From contig CAVOBC010000190.1 of assembly GCA_963693635.1 (NCBI GenBank), positions 1 through 8,848 of the forward strand: 8,848 bases of DNA. Direction: 5' to 3'. This stretch comes from CAVOBC01 sp963693635 (GTDB lineage: Bacteria; Pseudomonadota; Gammaproteobacteria; Pseudomonadales; Azotimanducaceae). Shown piece after piece: positions 1 through 5,893 of this stretch. The translations under genes and the position numbers were made by a program. Below the pieces are notes generated by a model. It was not told the origin of the DNA. It did not search any database and saw nothing but the letters and a program-made list of their open reading frames with translations. Position 1 is the first letter of the stretch. Each line of letters opens with the position of its first letter.

Positions 1-2
1 TG

Positions 3-941
3 TTGACCGACCCAGACGAGATTCAGCTATCCCGCTCCGGCGGCAACTCGTACCACCTGCTGAATGACGAGGAGACACGGGAACGGGGTGAGGTGCCAGA
101 CAATCAGGTCATCCATCACTCCATCATGAAGGCAGATGTCCGTGGCGCGATGCGAGTCACCTCGGAACTGACAAAGCAGAACCTGAATCCTGCCGCCTAT
201 TCCAGTTCCAACTTCTTCGAGCCGCTGAATCGATTACTTGAGATCTACGGTGCGACCAAAGTGCTGGTAGAGGGTGACGCTGTGACGCTCTGTCAGCAGG
301 AGTACAGCGCGAGCCCTGGCGAGTGGTATTGCGTTGCGCGCGGCTGCGGCCTTGCGCGGGAGATGATCGACATCGGTACCGCCAGGAACGCCGCCTCTCG
401 CAAAATCGGGCTGCCGGCGCTCGAACTCGGTATCGGCATCTCGCACCTGCCGGAACGCCCGCTGTTTCTGGTCGACGAAGAGCGACCCATCATGATTTCT
501 GCCGCGATTGGGGACGCCGACAGAATCGCCACCAGCAACAAGATGCTGCGCGACAAGGTCAAACCGGCACCGTTTGCCGTGCAGGTGATTGCATCCGAAA
601 GCGTTGCGCGGACGCAACACAACGTCAACGGCGTTCTCCTGTCGAACGACAGCTTTCGCAAATTGGGCTCTGAGATACAACTCCGACTGCGAAAGGTCAC
701 GATGCTTGAGAACGAGCACACGTTCTATGTAGGCCGTTACCCGGATCAGAAGGGCAAAGAGCGCGACCTCGTGATTCGCGAAGGGGCCGTCGCGCGCGTC
801 GAGAGCGACAGTCTCGTCACGGGCAAAGCAGGGATTACTTTTATGAGGTTGTCACCAGCACCCGTATTGCAGCCCACGTGCTTGGTCAGTAGTTGCGAGG
901 TTTCCTGCGAGACCCTCAAAGCTGTGGAGGTGGCGGGGTGA
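3..941 (+). CDS. Class III adenylate/guanylate cyclase-like domain protein, 5' partial, probably frameshifted near the 3' end
   Basis: The gene runs in from before the window; the TTG at position 3 is only the first possible start codon visible. The visible 312 residues resemble a class III nucleotide cyclase catalytic domain. KADVRG at residues 43-48 matches the first metal-aspartate motif (Asp45), VEGDAV at 89-94 matches the second (Asp92), GIGIS lies at 143-147, and ADR at 172-174 sits where active cyclases have N-x-A-A-R. The arginine (Arg174) is kept, but the usual catalytic asparagine appears to be missing, so activity is uncertain. From memory, this fits a divergent group of mostly unnamed proteobacterial proteins. 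The last 32 residues (after GITF, residue 280) look unrelated to the rest and are cysteine-rich. A one-base shift in the T run at 839-842 instead gives YEVVTSTRIAAHVLGQ and a TAG at 890-892. The domain call is fairly sure; cyclase activity is inferred only. Confidence 0.6.
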   Translation: MTDPDEIQLSRSGGNSYHLLNDEETRERGEVPDNQVIHHSIMKADVRGAMRVTSELTKQNLNPAAYSSSNFFEPLNRLLEIYGATKVLVEGDAVTLCQQEYSASPGEWYCVARGCGLAREMIDIGTARNAASRKIGLPALELGIGISHLPERPLFLVDEERPIMISAAIGDADRIATSNKMLRDKVKPAPFAVQVIASESVARTQHNVNGVLLSNDSFRKLGSEIQLRLRKVTMLENEHTFYVGRYPDQKGKERDLVIREGAVARVESDSLVTGKAGITFMRLSPAPVLQPTCLVSSCEVSCETLKAVEVAG

Positions 942-950
942 GGTGCGTCC

Positions 951-955
951 GGAGG
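951..955 (+). promoter_or_regulatory. Ribosome binding site that sets the methyltransferase start
   Basis: GGAGG, 8 bases before the ATG at 964. It favours this start over the upstream in-frame GTG at 943, which abuts the stop of the preceding reading frame. Confidence 0.7.
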
Positions 956-963
956 CTGCACCG

Positions 964-1602
964 ATGAACGATCAACGACCCCACAAGCACCTCCCCCCAC
1001 CCCGACTTGCGGATCTGGGCCTCCAGCCTTTAGTCGCAGAGGGTGAGCGACGCTCCGGCGAGCGATTGCGACGCCCCAAGCGGTTCCGTTTTCAATTGCT
1101 TGGCGACTACATCGCAGAAAACTTCGACACGATCTGCCCGGACGGCGGGACGCGGATCGCGGATGTCGGTGGCGGCAAGGGCATGCTCGCCTATCTGCTG
1201 GGACAGCATGGCTATGAGTGCACGGTTCTGGACCCGCAGTACCAGCCACTGCCGGACAAATACAGGGATCTAAGGACGGGGAAGCGGGTCCGGATCCCCA
1301 CTTCCGCGGAGGTACCCCATCGAGCGGTCCCTTTCGAAACCGCGCACGGGCGCAACTATGACTTGCTGGTTGGCTTGCATGCCCACGGCTCGAACCTCGC
1401 GATGCTGGAATCGGCAGCGTGCCACCAGACATCCGTCGTGCTGCTCCCGTGCTGCGTCATCGGCGAACCCGAGGCACCTGCGGCCGGGCAAAGCTGGTTT
1501 GTCTGGCTCACGGGGCGGGCAACGGCGCTCGGACTCAAGGTCACCTACTTTCACCTTAACTTCAAAGGACAGAATATCGGTTTTATCGCAGCACGCACTT
1601 GA
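964..1602 (+). CDS. Predicted SAM-dependent methyltransferase, target unknown
   Basis: A 212-residue protein with a Rossmann methyltransferase core. Residues 65-73 (IADVGGGKG) are the glycine-rich SAM-binding loop. Asp90 in TVLDPQ is placed to bind the ribose hydroxyls at the end of strand 2. LLVGLHAHGSN (134-144), LLPCCVI (160-166) and NFKGQNIGF (199-207) are further motif-like blocks. The His-x-His-Gly plus Pro-Cys-Cys pattern recalls the TRMT13/METTL25 type of RNA-methyltransferase-like fold, but that is a resemblance in motif order, not an identification. There is no signal peptide or membrane segment, so it is probably cytoplasmic. The ATG at 964 is chosen because GGAGG lies 8 bases upstream; an in-frame GTG at 943 has no such site. 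It follows the cyclase-like gene closely and may be co-transcribed. Substrate (RNA, protein or small molecule) cannot be told. Confidence 0.65.
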   Translation: MNDQRPHKHLPPPRLADLGLQPLVAEGERRSGERLRRPKRFRFQLLGDYIAENFDTICPDGGTRIADVGGGKGMLAYLLGQHGYECTVLDPQYQPLPDKYRDLRTGKRVRIPTSAEVPHRAVPFETAHGRNYDLLVGLHAHGSNLAMLESAACHQTSVVLLPCCVIGEPEAPAAGQSWFVWLTGRATALGLKVTYFHLNFKGQNIGFIAART

Positions 1603-1613
1603 CTTCTGTAGCT

Positions 1614-1649
1614 CGCCCATGGCTGTTAACCCGCTCATGGCTGTTAACC
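1614..1649. repeat. 18-bp tandem direct repeat, two copies, each with GTTAAC
   Basis: Positions 1614-1631 and 1632-1649 are head-to-tail copies that match at 17 of 18 bases. Both contain CATGGCTGTTAACC with the palindrome GTTAAC. The array begins 12 bases after the methyltransferase stop and lies about 180-210 bases upstream of the likely leuC promoter. It could be a protein-binding array or a chance duplication. Read in the frame that starts at the TTG at 1599, it encodes WLLT twice. Confidence 0.85.
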
Positions 1650-1664
1650 ATCGGAGGCGCAGCC

Positions 1665-1696
1665 AACGTCAGTCTATCTATATCTAACGTCAATCT
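1665..1696. repeat. Pair of 11-bp direct repeats spaced 21 bp apart
   Basis: AACGTCAGTCT at 1665-1675 and AACGTCAATCT at 1686-1696 match at 10 of 11 bases. The start-to-start distance of 21 bp is two helical turns, which would place two bound proteins on the same DNA face. The TA-rich stretch TATCTATAT lies between them. This is a candidate operator upstream of leuC; the binding protein is unknown. Confidence 0.5.
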
Positions 1697-1824
1697 CCGC
1701 CATCGCTCTGTCCAGCACCGATCTGTCAATGCCGATAGAGCCGCAATCACTCGACGATCGACCGAGCCCCAGACATCTATCTTGCGTCTTGACACGCCAG
1801 TTGCTTAGCCCTTTGCGGTAACGG

Positions 1825-1833
1825 TGCTAGAAT
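1825..1833 (+). promoter_or_regulatory. Extended -10 promoter for leuC
   Basis: TGCTAGAAT: TAGAAT at 1828-1833 differs from TATAAT at one base and is preceded by the extended -10 TG at 1825-1826. There is no good -35 at 16-18 bp. Transcription would begin near 1840, giving a short leader of about 25 bases before leuC. The same TGnTAGAAT form is found before the LLM gene. Confidence 0.55.
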
Positions 1834-1851
1834 GCCCGGTTTTCCGATGGT

Positions 1852-1856
1852 GGAGG
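1852..1856 (+). promoter_or_regulatory. leuC ribosome binding site
   Basis: GGAGG, 7 bases before the GTG at 1864. It supports this non-ATG codon as the leuC start. Confidence 0.75.
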
Positions 1857-1863
1857 CGCAAAC

Positions 1864-3282
1864 GTGGGCGAGAGCGGCGGCCGGAGTTTGTATCAAAAAG
1901 TGTGGGATGCGCACAAAGTAGGGCAGTTGCCAAACGGACAGCACCAGCTCTTCATCGCGCTGCACCTCATTCACGAGGTGACGAGTCCGCAGGCCTTCGG
2001 CATGTTGAAGGACAAAGGCTTGAGCGTCGCCTATCCGGAACGCACATTCGCAACCGTTGACCACATCATTCCGACGGACAATCAGGCGCGGCCGCTCGCC
2101 GATGACATGGCCGAGCAGATGATTCAGGTGCTGGTCGATGCGACCGCCACGCATGGCATTGAGTTCTTCGCGCCGGGCTCCGGCGATCAGGGGATCGTCC
2201 ATGTCGTGGGCCCGGAACTGGGGCTGACCCAGCCGGGTACGACGATCGGTTGCGGCGACTCCCATACGTCGACCCACGGTGCCTTTGGCTGCATTGCGCT
2301 GGGCATCGGCACGAGCCAGGTGCGCGACGTTCTTGCGAGTCAAACCCTCGCGATGGACCCGCTCAAGGTTCGCCGAATCAACGTCAACGGCAAGCTCTCG
2401 GCGGGCGTTGGCGCCAAAGACGTCACGCTGCACATCATCCGCACACTCGGGGTCAACGGCGGTGTCGGATTCGCCTACGAGTATGGCGGCGATGTGATTG
2501 ACCGTATGTCGATGGAAGAGCGCATGACCGTGTGCAACATGAGCATCGAGGGCGGCGCGCGTTGCGGCTACGTCAACCCCGATGCAACGACCTTCGATTA
2601 TCTGCGGGGCAGGCCTCGCAGCCCGGCCAATTTTGAGGCGGCCGTTGAGCGCTGGCGGTCCTTTGTCTCCGATTCGGACGCGCGCTACGACGACGTTGTG
2701 GACATTGAAGGCGCTGATATCCCGCCCACCGTGACCTGGGGCGTAACGCCAGGACAGGCAATTTCCGTCAAGGAGCGAACACCTGACCCGGCACTGGTTG
2801 AGGGCCTTGCGAGAAACCTCGTAACCGACGCGTTGCGTTACATGCAGCTCGACGGCGACACGCCGATTGAGGGCACGGCAATCAATGTTGCCTTCATTGG
2901 CAGTTGCACCAACGGGCGGCTATCGGATTTTGAAGCGGTCGCCAACGTGATCGCTGGCCACAAGGTGGCGGACTCGGTCCGTGCGATCGCGGTACCCGGT
3001 TCAGAGAAGGTGGACGCAGACGCGAGGGCACGGGGTCTTGACAAAATCTTTACCGAGGCCGGGTTTGAATGGCGACTACCTGGGTGCTCGATGTGTCTTG
3101 CCATGAATCCCGACAAACTGGTTGGCGATGAGATTTGCGCCTCCAGTTCAAACCGCAACTTCATGGGCCGTCAGGGCTCCCCCTCGGGGCGGACGATTCT
3201 AATGAGCCCGGTCATGGTTGCGGCGGCAGCGGTAACCGGTGCGGTCGCGGACGCCCGCGAAGTATTCGGATTGGAGGATTGA
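1864..3282 (+). CDS. leuC: 3-isopropylmalate dehydratase large subunit (isopropylmalate/citramalate isomerase)
   Basis: LeuC binds the 4Fe-4S cluster of the aconitase-family isomerase that works as a heterodimer with LeuD (EC 4.2.1.33). It converts 2- to 3-isopropylmalate in leucine synthesis and, with CimA, citramalate to 3-methylmalate in isoleucine synthesis. The 472 residues match the usual family length. HEVTSPQAF is at 37-45, CGDSHTSTHGAFG at 130-142 and WRLPGCSMCLAMNPD at 403-417. The cluster ligands are Cys348 (in FIGSCTNGR), Cys408 and Cys411, all present. SSSNRNFMGRQG (427-438) near the C-terminus is also typical. Residues 31-38 read IALHLIHE where E. coli has IDRHLVHE; I believe similar variants occur in other bacteria, so this is probably not a defect. 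The start is GTG with a good ribosome site. The stop overlaps the leuD start region, indicating translational coupling. Confidence 0.97.
   Translation: MGESGGRSLYQKVWDAHKVGQLPNGQHQLFIALHLIHEVTSPQAFGMLKDKGLSVAYPERTFATVDHIIPTDNQARPLADDMAEQMIQVLVDATATHGIEFFAPGSGDQGIVHVVGPELGLTQPGTTIGCGDSHTSTHGAFGCIALGIGTSQVRDVLASQTLAMDPLKVRRINVNGKLSAGVGAKDVTLHIIRTLGVNGGVGFAYEYGGDVIDRMSMEERMTVCNMSIEGGARCGYVNPDATTFDYLRGRPRSPANFEAAVERWRSFVSDSDARYDDVVDIEGADIPPTVTWGVTPGQAISVKERTPDPALVEGLARNLVTDALRYMQLDGDTPIEGTAINVAFIGSCTNGRLSDFEAVANVIAGHKVADSVRAIAVPGSEKVDADARARGLDKIFTEAGFEWRLPGCSMCLAMNPDKLVGDEICASSSNRNFMGRQGSPSGRTILMSPVMVAAAAVTGAVADAREVFGLED
3273..3277 (+). promoter_or_regulatory. leuD ribosome binding site inside the leuC 3' end
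   Basis: GGAGG lies 7 bases before the ATG at 3285 and only 4 before the ATG at 3282. The spacing favours 3285, the same 7-base gap as leuC. Confidence 0.65.
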
Positions 3283-3284
3283 TG

Positions 3285-3881
3285 ATGGCTGATCTGACAA
3301 GGGTGGCGGGCCGTGGTGTCTACGTGAAAGGCAACGACATCGACACCGACAGAATCATCCCCGCACGTTTTCTCAAGTGCGTCACGTTTGATGAGCTTGG
3401 CCCCAATCTCTTCCGGGACGAGCGCTTTGATGAGGAAGACCGGAGCAAGAATCACGTCCTCGACGAACCCCGCTTCAGTGGTGCCGAGGTGCTGATATCG
3501 GATGCCAACTTCGGCTGCGGTTCAAGTCGTGAGCACGCGCCCCAGGCGCTGCAGAAGTTCGGCATCAAGGCGGTCATCGCCGAGACTTTTGCCGAGATCT
3601 TCCACGGCAACTGCACGACGCTCGGAATCCCCTGCGTACGGATGCAGGCGCAAGACCGGCAGCGGTTAGCGGCCATCATTGACGCGGACCCGGAAGCAGA
3701 CCTGGTCGTTGACGTTGAGGGATTGACGGTCACGTGTGCCAACAACCGTTTTTCCATCGAGATGCAGCTGAGCACGCGGGAGGCCTTTCTCGGTGGCTCG
3801 TTCGACCCACTTGATGCGCTGCTTGAGAATCAAAGCGCCATTGATGATGTCGCAGCACGACTGCCGGCGCTCGGCACCTAG
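3285..3881 (+). CDS. leuD: 3-isopropylmalate dehydratase small subunit
   Basis: LeuD is the swivel-domain partner of LeuC and completes the active site of the cytoplasmic isomerase. The 198 residues are close to the length of E. coli LeuD. NDIDTDRIIPARFLK near residues 17-31 is the family's substrate-loop signature. NFGCGSSREHAPQAL holds the conserved Cys/Ser-Arg active-site segment, and FAEIFHGNCTTLGIP is the following core block. The start is ATG at 3285; a second ATG at 3282 shares one base with the leuC TGA and would add one Met. The two genes are thus tightly coupled, as expected for subunits needed in equal amounts. A 138-base gap separates it from cimA; I see no strong promoter or terminator in that gap, so readthrough into cimA is likely. 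Confidence 0.97.
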   Translation: MADLTRVAGRGVYVKGNDIDTDRIIPARFLKCVTFDELGPNLFRDERFDEEDRSKNHVLDEPRFSGAEVLISDANFGCGSSREHAPQALQKFGIKAVIAETFAEIFHGNCTTLGIPCVRMQAQDRQRLAAIIDADPEADLVVDVEGLTVTCANNRFSIEMQLSTREAFLGGSFDPLDALLENQSAIDDVAARLPALGT

Positions 3882-4019
3882 CAGTCCTTGAGAAAAATGA
3901 GCGGCCGTCGGTAACGATTTTCCGGCGCGCCGCCTCCAAAGCGCAGTTTAACGTCTGAGCGGATCGGCTGATGCAAGTTCGCCAGGCCAACATCGCGAAA
4001 GGCGGCTCGGGGGAGCAGC

Positions 4020-5618
4020 ATGGCCAAGAAGATAGAGATATATGACACGACCCTGCGTGACGGCAATCAGGGTGAGGGCGTCAACCTAAGCCTCGCTGAC
4101 AAGCTGGACATTACCCTTGCGCTCGACGACATGGGCATCGACTTTGTTGAAGGTGGCTGGCCCGGGTCCAACCCCAAGGATGACGAGTACTTCGAGCGAG
4201 TACGCGCGCTTGCCCTCAGCCATTTGCAGATTACCGCCTTCGGTTCCACGCACCGCAGCGACGTGGAACCCGAAGCCGACGCGTTCCTGTCAAAGCTCGT
4301 CGCGGCAAAGGCTGATGTCACGTGTATTTTCGGCAAGAGCTGGGATCTGCACGTTGAGCAAGCGCTTCGCGTGACGCCGGAAAGAAACATCGAAATGATT
4401 TCGGGCTCTGTCCGTCACCTGCGCGAAGCCACTGGCAAGCCGGTGTTCTACGACGCAGAACATTTCTTTGACGGTTTCAAGAGCGATCCTGACTACGCGA
4501 TCGCAACCGTAGTTGCAGCTTCCGAAGCCGGCGCAACACGGGTCATCCTTTGCGACACGAACGGCGGTGTGGTGCCACACGAACTTGCAGCCGCAATGCG
4601 TGCGTTGCGCTCCGTACTGCCTGATATTAAACTGGGTATCCACGTCCACAACGATGGCGGTCTCGCCGTTGCCAACACCCTGCGCGCGGTTGAAGAGGGG
4701 GCAATACAGGTACATGGCACGGTCAACGGCGTTGGTGAGCGTTGCGGCAACGTTGACCTCACATCCATCCTCGGCAATCTGCAGCTTAAGCTTGGTTACG
4801 ACTGCATTCCGCCCCAGAATCTCAGCGGCCTGACCAACCTGTCCCGCAAGGTCTGGGAGTTCTTGGGTATGGACGGACCGCTTGGGCAGCCTTTCGTGGG
4901 TCCCTCTGCGTTTGCCCATAAGGGCGGTGTCCACGTGAGCGCCGTGCAGCGCAATCCCGCGACGTACGAGCACGTTGACCCGGCAGCCGTCGGCAACGCC
5001 AGAAAAGTCCTGATCAGCGAACTGGCTGGTGGGTCCAACCTGAGGGCGAAGCTCGCCAATCGCTATCCTCAGCTTGAAAGCAAGGCCGCGGTGAAGTCCA
5101 TCCTGGGCGAGATCCAAGACAAGGAGCACGCCGGTTACTCATTCGAGAGTGCAGACGGATCGTTTGATCTCATCGTCAGGCGTCACATCGACCGCTTTGA
5201 TGCGCTCTTCGAGCCGCTCTACTACCGGGTCTACACTCCCAGCAACGAGGGCGATGCGGATGGCCTCATCGAAGCGTCGGTGAAGGTCGCGCTCGGGGAT
5301 GACGTGGTCCTGTCGGCCGCCGAGGGCAGCGGGCCGCTGGACGCGCTAAACAAGGCGCTTGCCAGTGCCCTGGTCAAGCCTTTCCCTGCGGTGCTTGATC
5401 TGCATCTGATCGATTATTCGGTACGCGCGATCAACACAACGCAAGAGACTGCCGCGAAGGTGCGCGTGCACATCGAGTTCAAATTCGAAGGTGAGATGTT
5501 CGGCACCGTCGGCGTCAGTGTCGACAGCATCAAAGCAAATTGGGATGCGCTGCTCGACGCCTATCACTATGCGCTGCTGCAGCATCGAGACCGTGTCGCC
5601 GAGTTACCGCGGAGCTAG
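4020..5618 (+). CDS. cimA: (R)-citramalate synthase
   Basis: CimA condenses pyruvate with acetyl-CoA to (R)-citramalate (EC 2.3.3.21), the first step of the threonine-independent route to 2-oxobutyrate and isoleucine. It is a 532-residue member of the DRE-TIM metallolyase family. YDTTLRDGNQGEGVNLS at 8-24 holds Arg13 and the metal ligand Asp14; HVHND at 208-212 gives metal ligands His208 and His210; GTVNGVGERCGNVDL is at 233-247 and FAHKGGVH at 298-305. Residues from about 385 form the LeuA-type C-terminal dimer domain, which in this family allows feedback control by an end product, probably isoleucine. The RDGNQGEG motif and FVEGGWPGSNPKD (42-54) favour the long CimA subgroup over 2-isopropylmalate synthase. 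The ATG follows GGGGGAG with a short 4-base gap. Location after leuCD supports the assignment. The call is strong, although LeuA-like substrate choice can only be settled biochemically. Confidence 0.93.
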   Translation: MAKKIEIYDTTLRDGNQGEGVNLSLADKLDITLALDDMGIDFVEGGWPGSNPKDDEYFERVRALALSHLQITAFGSTHRSDVEPEADAFLSKLVAAKADVTCIFGKSWDLHVEQALRVTPERNIEMISGSVRHLREATGKPVFYDAEHFFDGFKSDPDYAIATVVAASEAGATRVILCDTNGGVVPHELAAAMRALRSVLPDIKLGIHVHNDGGLAVANTLRAVEEGAIQVHGTVNGVGERCGNVDLTSILGNLQLKLGYDCIPPQNLSGLTNLSRKVWEFLGMDGPLGQPFVGPSAFAHKGGVHVSAVQRNPATYEHVDPAAVGNARKVLISELAGGSNLRAKLANRYPQLESKAAVKSILGEIQDKEHAGYSFESADGSFDLIVRRHIDRFDALFEPLYYRVYTPSNEGDADGLIEASVKVALGDDVVLSAAEGSGPLDALNKALASALVKPFPAVLDLHLIDYSVRAINTTQETAAKVRVHIEFKFEGEMFGTVGVSVDSIKANWDALLDAYHYALLQHRDRVAELPRS

Positions 5619-5626
5619 TTCTTGTA

Positions 5627-5643
5627 CCAGAACGTCGTTCTGG
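5627..5643. repeat. Perfect 17-bp inverted repeat just after cimA
   Basis: CCAGAACG-T-CGTTCTGG begins 8 bases after the cimA stop. As RNA it forms a 7-bp stem with a GUC loop. No T tract follows, so it is not by itself an intrinsic terminator. It may protect the 3' end of the mRNA or be a protein-binding site. Confidence 0.7.
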
Positions 5644-5658
5644 GGCAGGCACCGGCGA

Positions 5659-5684
5659 GCGGTGCAGGGATGCACCGCCATTTT
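5659..5684 (+). terminator. Probable intrinsic terminator of the leuCD-cimA transcript
   Basis: GCGGTGCA (5659-5666) pairs perfectly with TGCACCGC (5671-5678), closed by GGGA, a GNRA tetraloop. CA and then TTTT (5681-5684) follow. The T tract is short and offset by two bases, so strength is uncertain. An upstream segment, GCACCG at 5649-5654, can pair with the left arm instead and would compete with this hairpin. Confidence 0.5.
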
Positions 5685-5714
5685 CCGCAGGCCTCTTTTC
5701 TACAGGAAGTGCGA

Positions 5715-5730
5715 GGTTTGCTTGCAAACC
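5715..5730. repeat. 7-bp inverted repeat with a 2-base centre
   Basis: GGTTTGC-TT-GCAAACC, about 130 bases before the -10 box of the LLM gene. The symmetry suits a dimeric regulator, but no known operator is recognised. No T tract follows. Confidence 0.45.
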
Positions 5731-5796
5731 GACTGCCAAGAATTGTCAGGAGGACCATTTAGGGACAACAACGAGCCAGGGTGTGAGCGGACCCAT

Positions 5797-5810
5797 CGCA
5801 TGCGCATGCG
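5797..5810. repeat. 14-bp perfect palindrome of alternating purine and pyrimidine
   Basis: CGCATGCGCATGCG is its own reverse complement and alternates pyrimidine and purine at every step, a composition that favours left-handed Z-DNA under supercoiling. It lies about 50 bases upstream of the -10 box of the LLM gene. Confidence 0.7.
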
Positions 5811-5857
5811 GCCACTCAAGCCTAGTGTCGTCAGTCACGTACGCGGTTAGGCATTGC

Positions 5858-5866
5858 TGATAGAAT
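5858..5866 (+). promoter_or_regulatory. Extended -10 promoter for the LLM oxidoreductase-mtnA unit
   Basis: TGATAGAAT: TAGAAT at 5861-5866 preceded by the extended TG. No good -35 is seen at normal spacing. Transcription would begin near 5873, about 20 bases before the ATG at 5894. It has the same architecture as the leuC promoter. Confidence 0.55.
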
Positions 5867-5893
5867 CCGTCTCTTTTTCAGTCTGGAGACGAC

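Noticed and set aside
839..845. Programmed -1 frameshift site in the cyclase-like gene
   Set aside because: The sequence T TTT ATG lets only one of the two tRNAs re-pair after slippage, so it is not a standard slippery heptamer. A mutation or assembly error is simpler.
1789..1794. Perfect TTGACA as the -35 box of leuC
   Set aside because: The -10 box at 1828 is 33 bases further on, far beyond the normal 16-18, and no other -10 box fits at proper spacing.
1599..1808. Leucine-containing leader peptide for leuC (WLLT repeated), or a 22-codon peptide from the ATG at 1619
   Set aside because: Neither has a ribosome site; the likely leuC promoter is downstream of both; no attenuator hairpin with a T tract was found before leuC.
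746..2433. Long open frames on the - strand (746-1432 and 1777-2433)
   Set aside because: They lie opposite well-supported + strand genes or overlap them, have no recognisable motifs, and are typical shadows in GC-rich coding DNA.
3135..3284. Longer leuD starting inside leuC
   Set aside because: The extra N-terminal residues are leuC sequence in another frame; the ribosome site and family alignment support 3285.
5491..5850. 119-codon + strand frame overlapping the end of cimA and the following gap
   Set aside because: Its first third lies in another frame of cimA, the rest has no family features, and it runs across the predicted terminator.
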